DNA of 30,000 nt from Deinococcus taeanensis (GTDB lineage Bacteria > Deinococcota > Deinococci > Deinococcales > Deinococcaceae). The notes under the pieces were generated by a model. That model saw only the letters and a list, made by a program, of their open reading frames with translations, did not search any database and was not told the DNA's origin. Of the stretch, positions 29,832 to 30,000 are shown piece after piece; the first letter of the stretch is position 1, and each line of letters starts with the position of its first letter. Position numbers and translations under genes: made by a program. The stretch spans positions 1 to 30,000 of the forward strand of contig NZ_CP083455.1 of the NCBI RefSeq assembly GCF_020229735.1. The letters run 5' to 3'.

Positions 29832-29862
29832 TGGAGCGTCACCTGCGGCGGGTGACGCTCCA
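29832..29862. terminator. Hairpin between the convergent genes at the right edge
   Basis: TGGAGCGTCACC (29832-29843) and GGTGACGCTCCA (29851-29862) form a perfect 12-bp stem with a 7-nt loop, 9 bp after the DUF937 stop. It overlaps the last codons of the opposite gene, and neither strand has a clear T-tract. Confidence 0.6.
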
Positions 29863-30000
29863 GATGCCGGCAAACTCTGCGAGCTGGGTACTGCGGTCCG
29901 CTGTGGCGTAGGCGCTGATGCTTCCGTCCAGGTACAGGGCGTCCGGGCAGCGCAGGGTGTCCCGGAAGAGCACGGCGAACGTGTGGAAGTTGACGGGCCC
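29839..30000 (-). CDS. Phosphodiester glycosidase-like (DUF2233/NAGPA) protein, C-terminal fragment
   Basis: The minus strand ending with TGA at 29841-29839 gives the last 53 codons of a gene that continues past the window. The fragment [35 protein letters not shown] matches the end of the DUF2233/phosphodiester glycosidase (NAGPA) domain, in which a conserved NF...FRD.L.C..ALYLDGS.S block forms part of the active site. These exported enzymes cleave GlcNAc-1-phosphodiester-like bonds in cell-surface polymers. The N-terminus and signal sequence lie outside the window. The gene is convergent with the DUF937 gene 16 bp away. Confidence 0.75.
   Translation of the reverse strand, partial: GPVNFHTFAVLFRDTLRCPDALYLDGSISAYATADRSTQLAEFAGIWSVTRRR

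Overview
The window is about 70% G+C, densely coded on both strands, and has no mobile elements, phage genes or CRISPR array. Gene content and gene-start style point to a Deinococcus chromosome. This rests on: paralogous DinB-fold proteins, a DUF2089 protein without zinc-ribbon cysteines, aerobic thiamine synthesis through ThiO, a Thermus/Deinococcus-type phenylacetate operator, and about ten genes whose only upstream signal is a TANNNT box 5-7 nt before the start codon (leaderless mRNAs, common in Deinococcus). The assignment comes from pattern recognition, not from a search.

Layout. 1-1434 (minus): a WYL-type regulator broken by a one-base frameshift, translationally coupled to an iron-sulfur protein (YjdI-type cluster domain plus CDGSH domain) that runs off the left edge. 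1521-3356 (plus): two DinB-family proteins, separated by a 450-bp spacer with inverted repeats and one tiny ORF, then the DUF2089 protein. 3353-5000 (minus): CRP/FNR regulator, GNAT acetyltransferase, CsaA-like tRNA-binding protein. 5073-7100 (plus): a long-form acyl-CoA dehydrogenase behind a FadR-like operator, a good sigma-70 promoter and a hairpin that covers its ribosome binding site. 7228-9540: two small lipoproteins, a tRNA-Ala(GGC) gene and an RNA methyltransferase of the TrmA/RumA class. 9550-11272 (minus): secreted protein, HAD phosphatase, AcpS. 11334-12065 (plus): a nucleotidyltransferase-HEPN fusion in one polypeptide. 12090-16359 (minus): Ca2+/H+ exchanger, aldo/keto reductase, Rid-family protein, large secreted protein.

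16451-21945 holds a complete thiamine transcription unit: promoter, TPP riboswitch, perfect terminator hairpin, then thiC-thiE-thiS-thiG-thiO-thiD. Four of the junctions are GTGA stop/start overlaps. Together these genes make HMP-PP and the thiazole phosphate and join them; thiF and a thiazole-side kinase are not here. 21995-27407 holds a phenylacetate unit: a palindromic operator abutting the -10 box, paaA-paaB-paaC-paaD for ring epoxidation, and paaZ for ring opening and aldehyde oxidation. No PaaE reductase, ligase or beta-oxidation genes are present, so the pathway is split around the genome. 27561-29822 encodes a DUF937 protein with one membrane span and Ig-like outer repeats, and the right edge cuts a phosphodiester glycosidase-like gene on the minus strand.

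The most interesting items are the self-contained MNT-HEPN fusion, the candidate antiterminator pairing in the thiC leader, the two lipid/aromatic operators, the RBS-masking hairpin before the acyl-CoA dehydrogenase, and the internally duplicated PaaB with a repeat-built tail. I do not see a clearly new multi-gene system.
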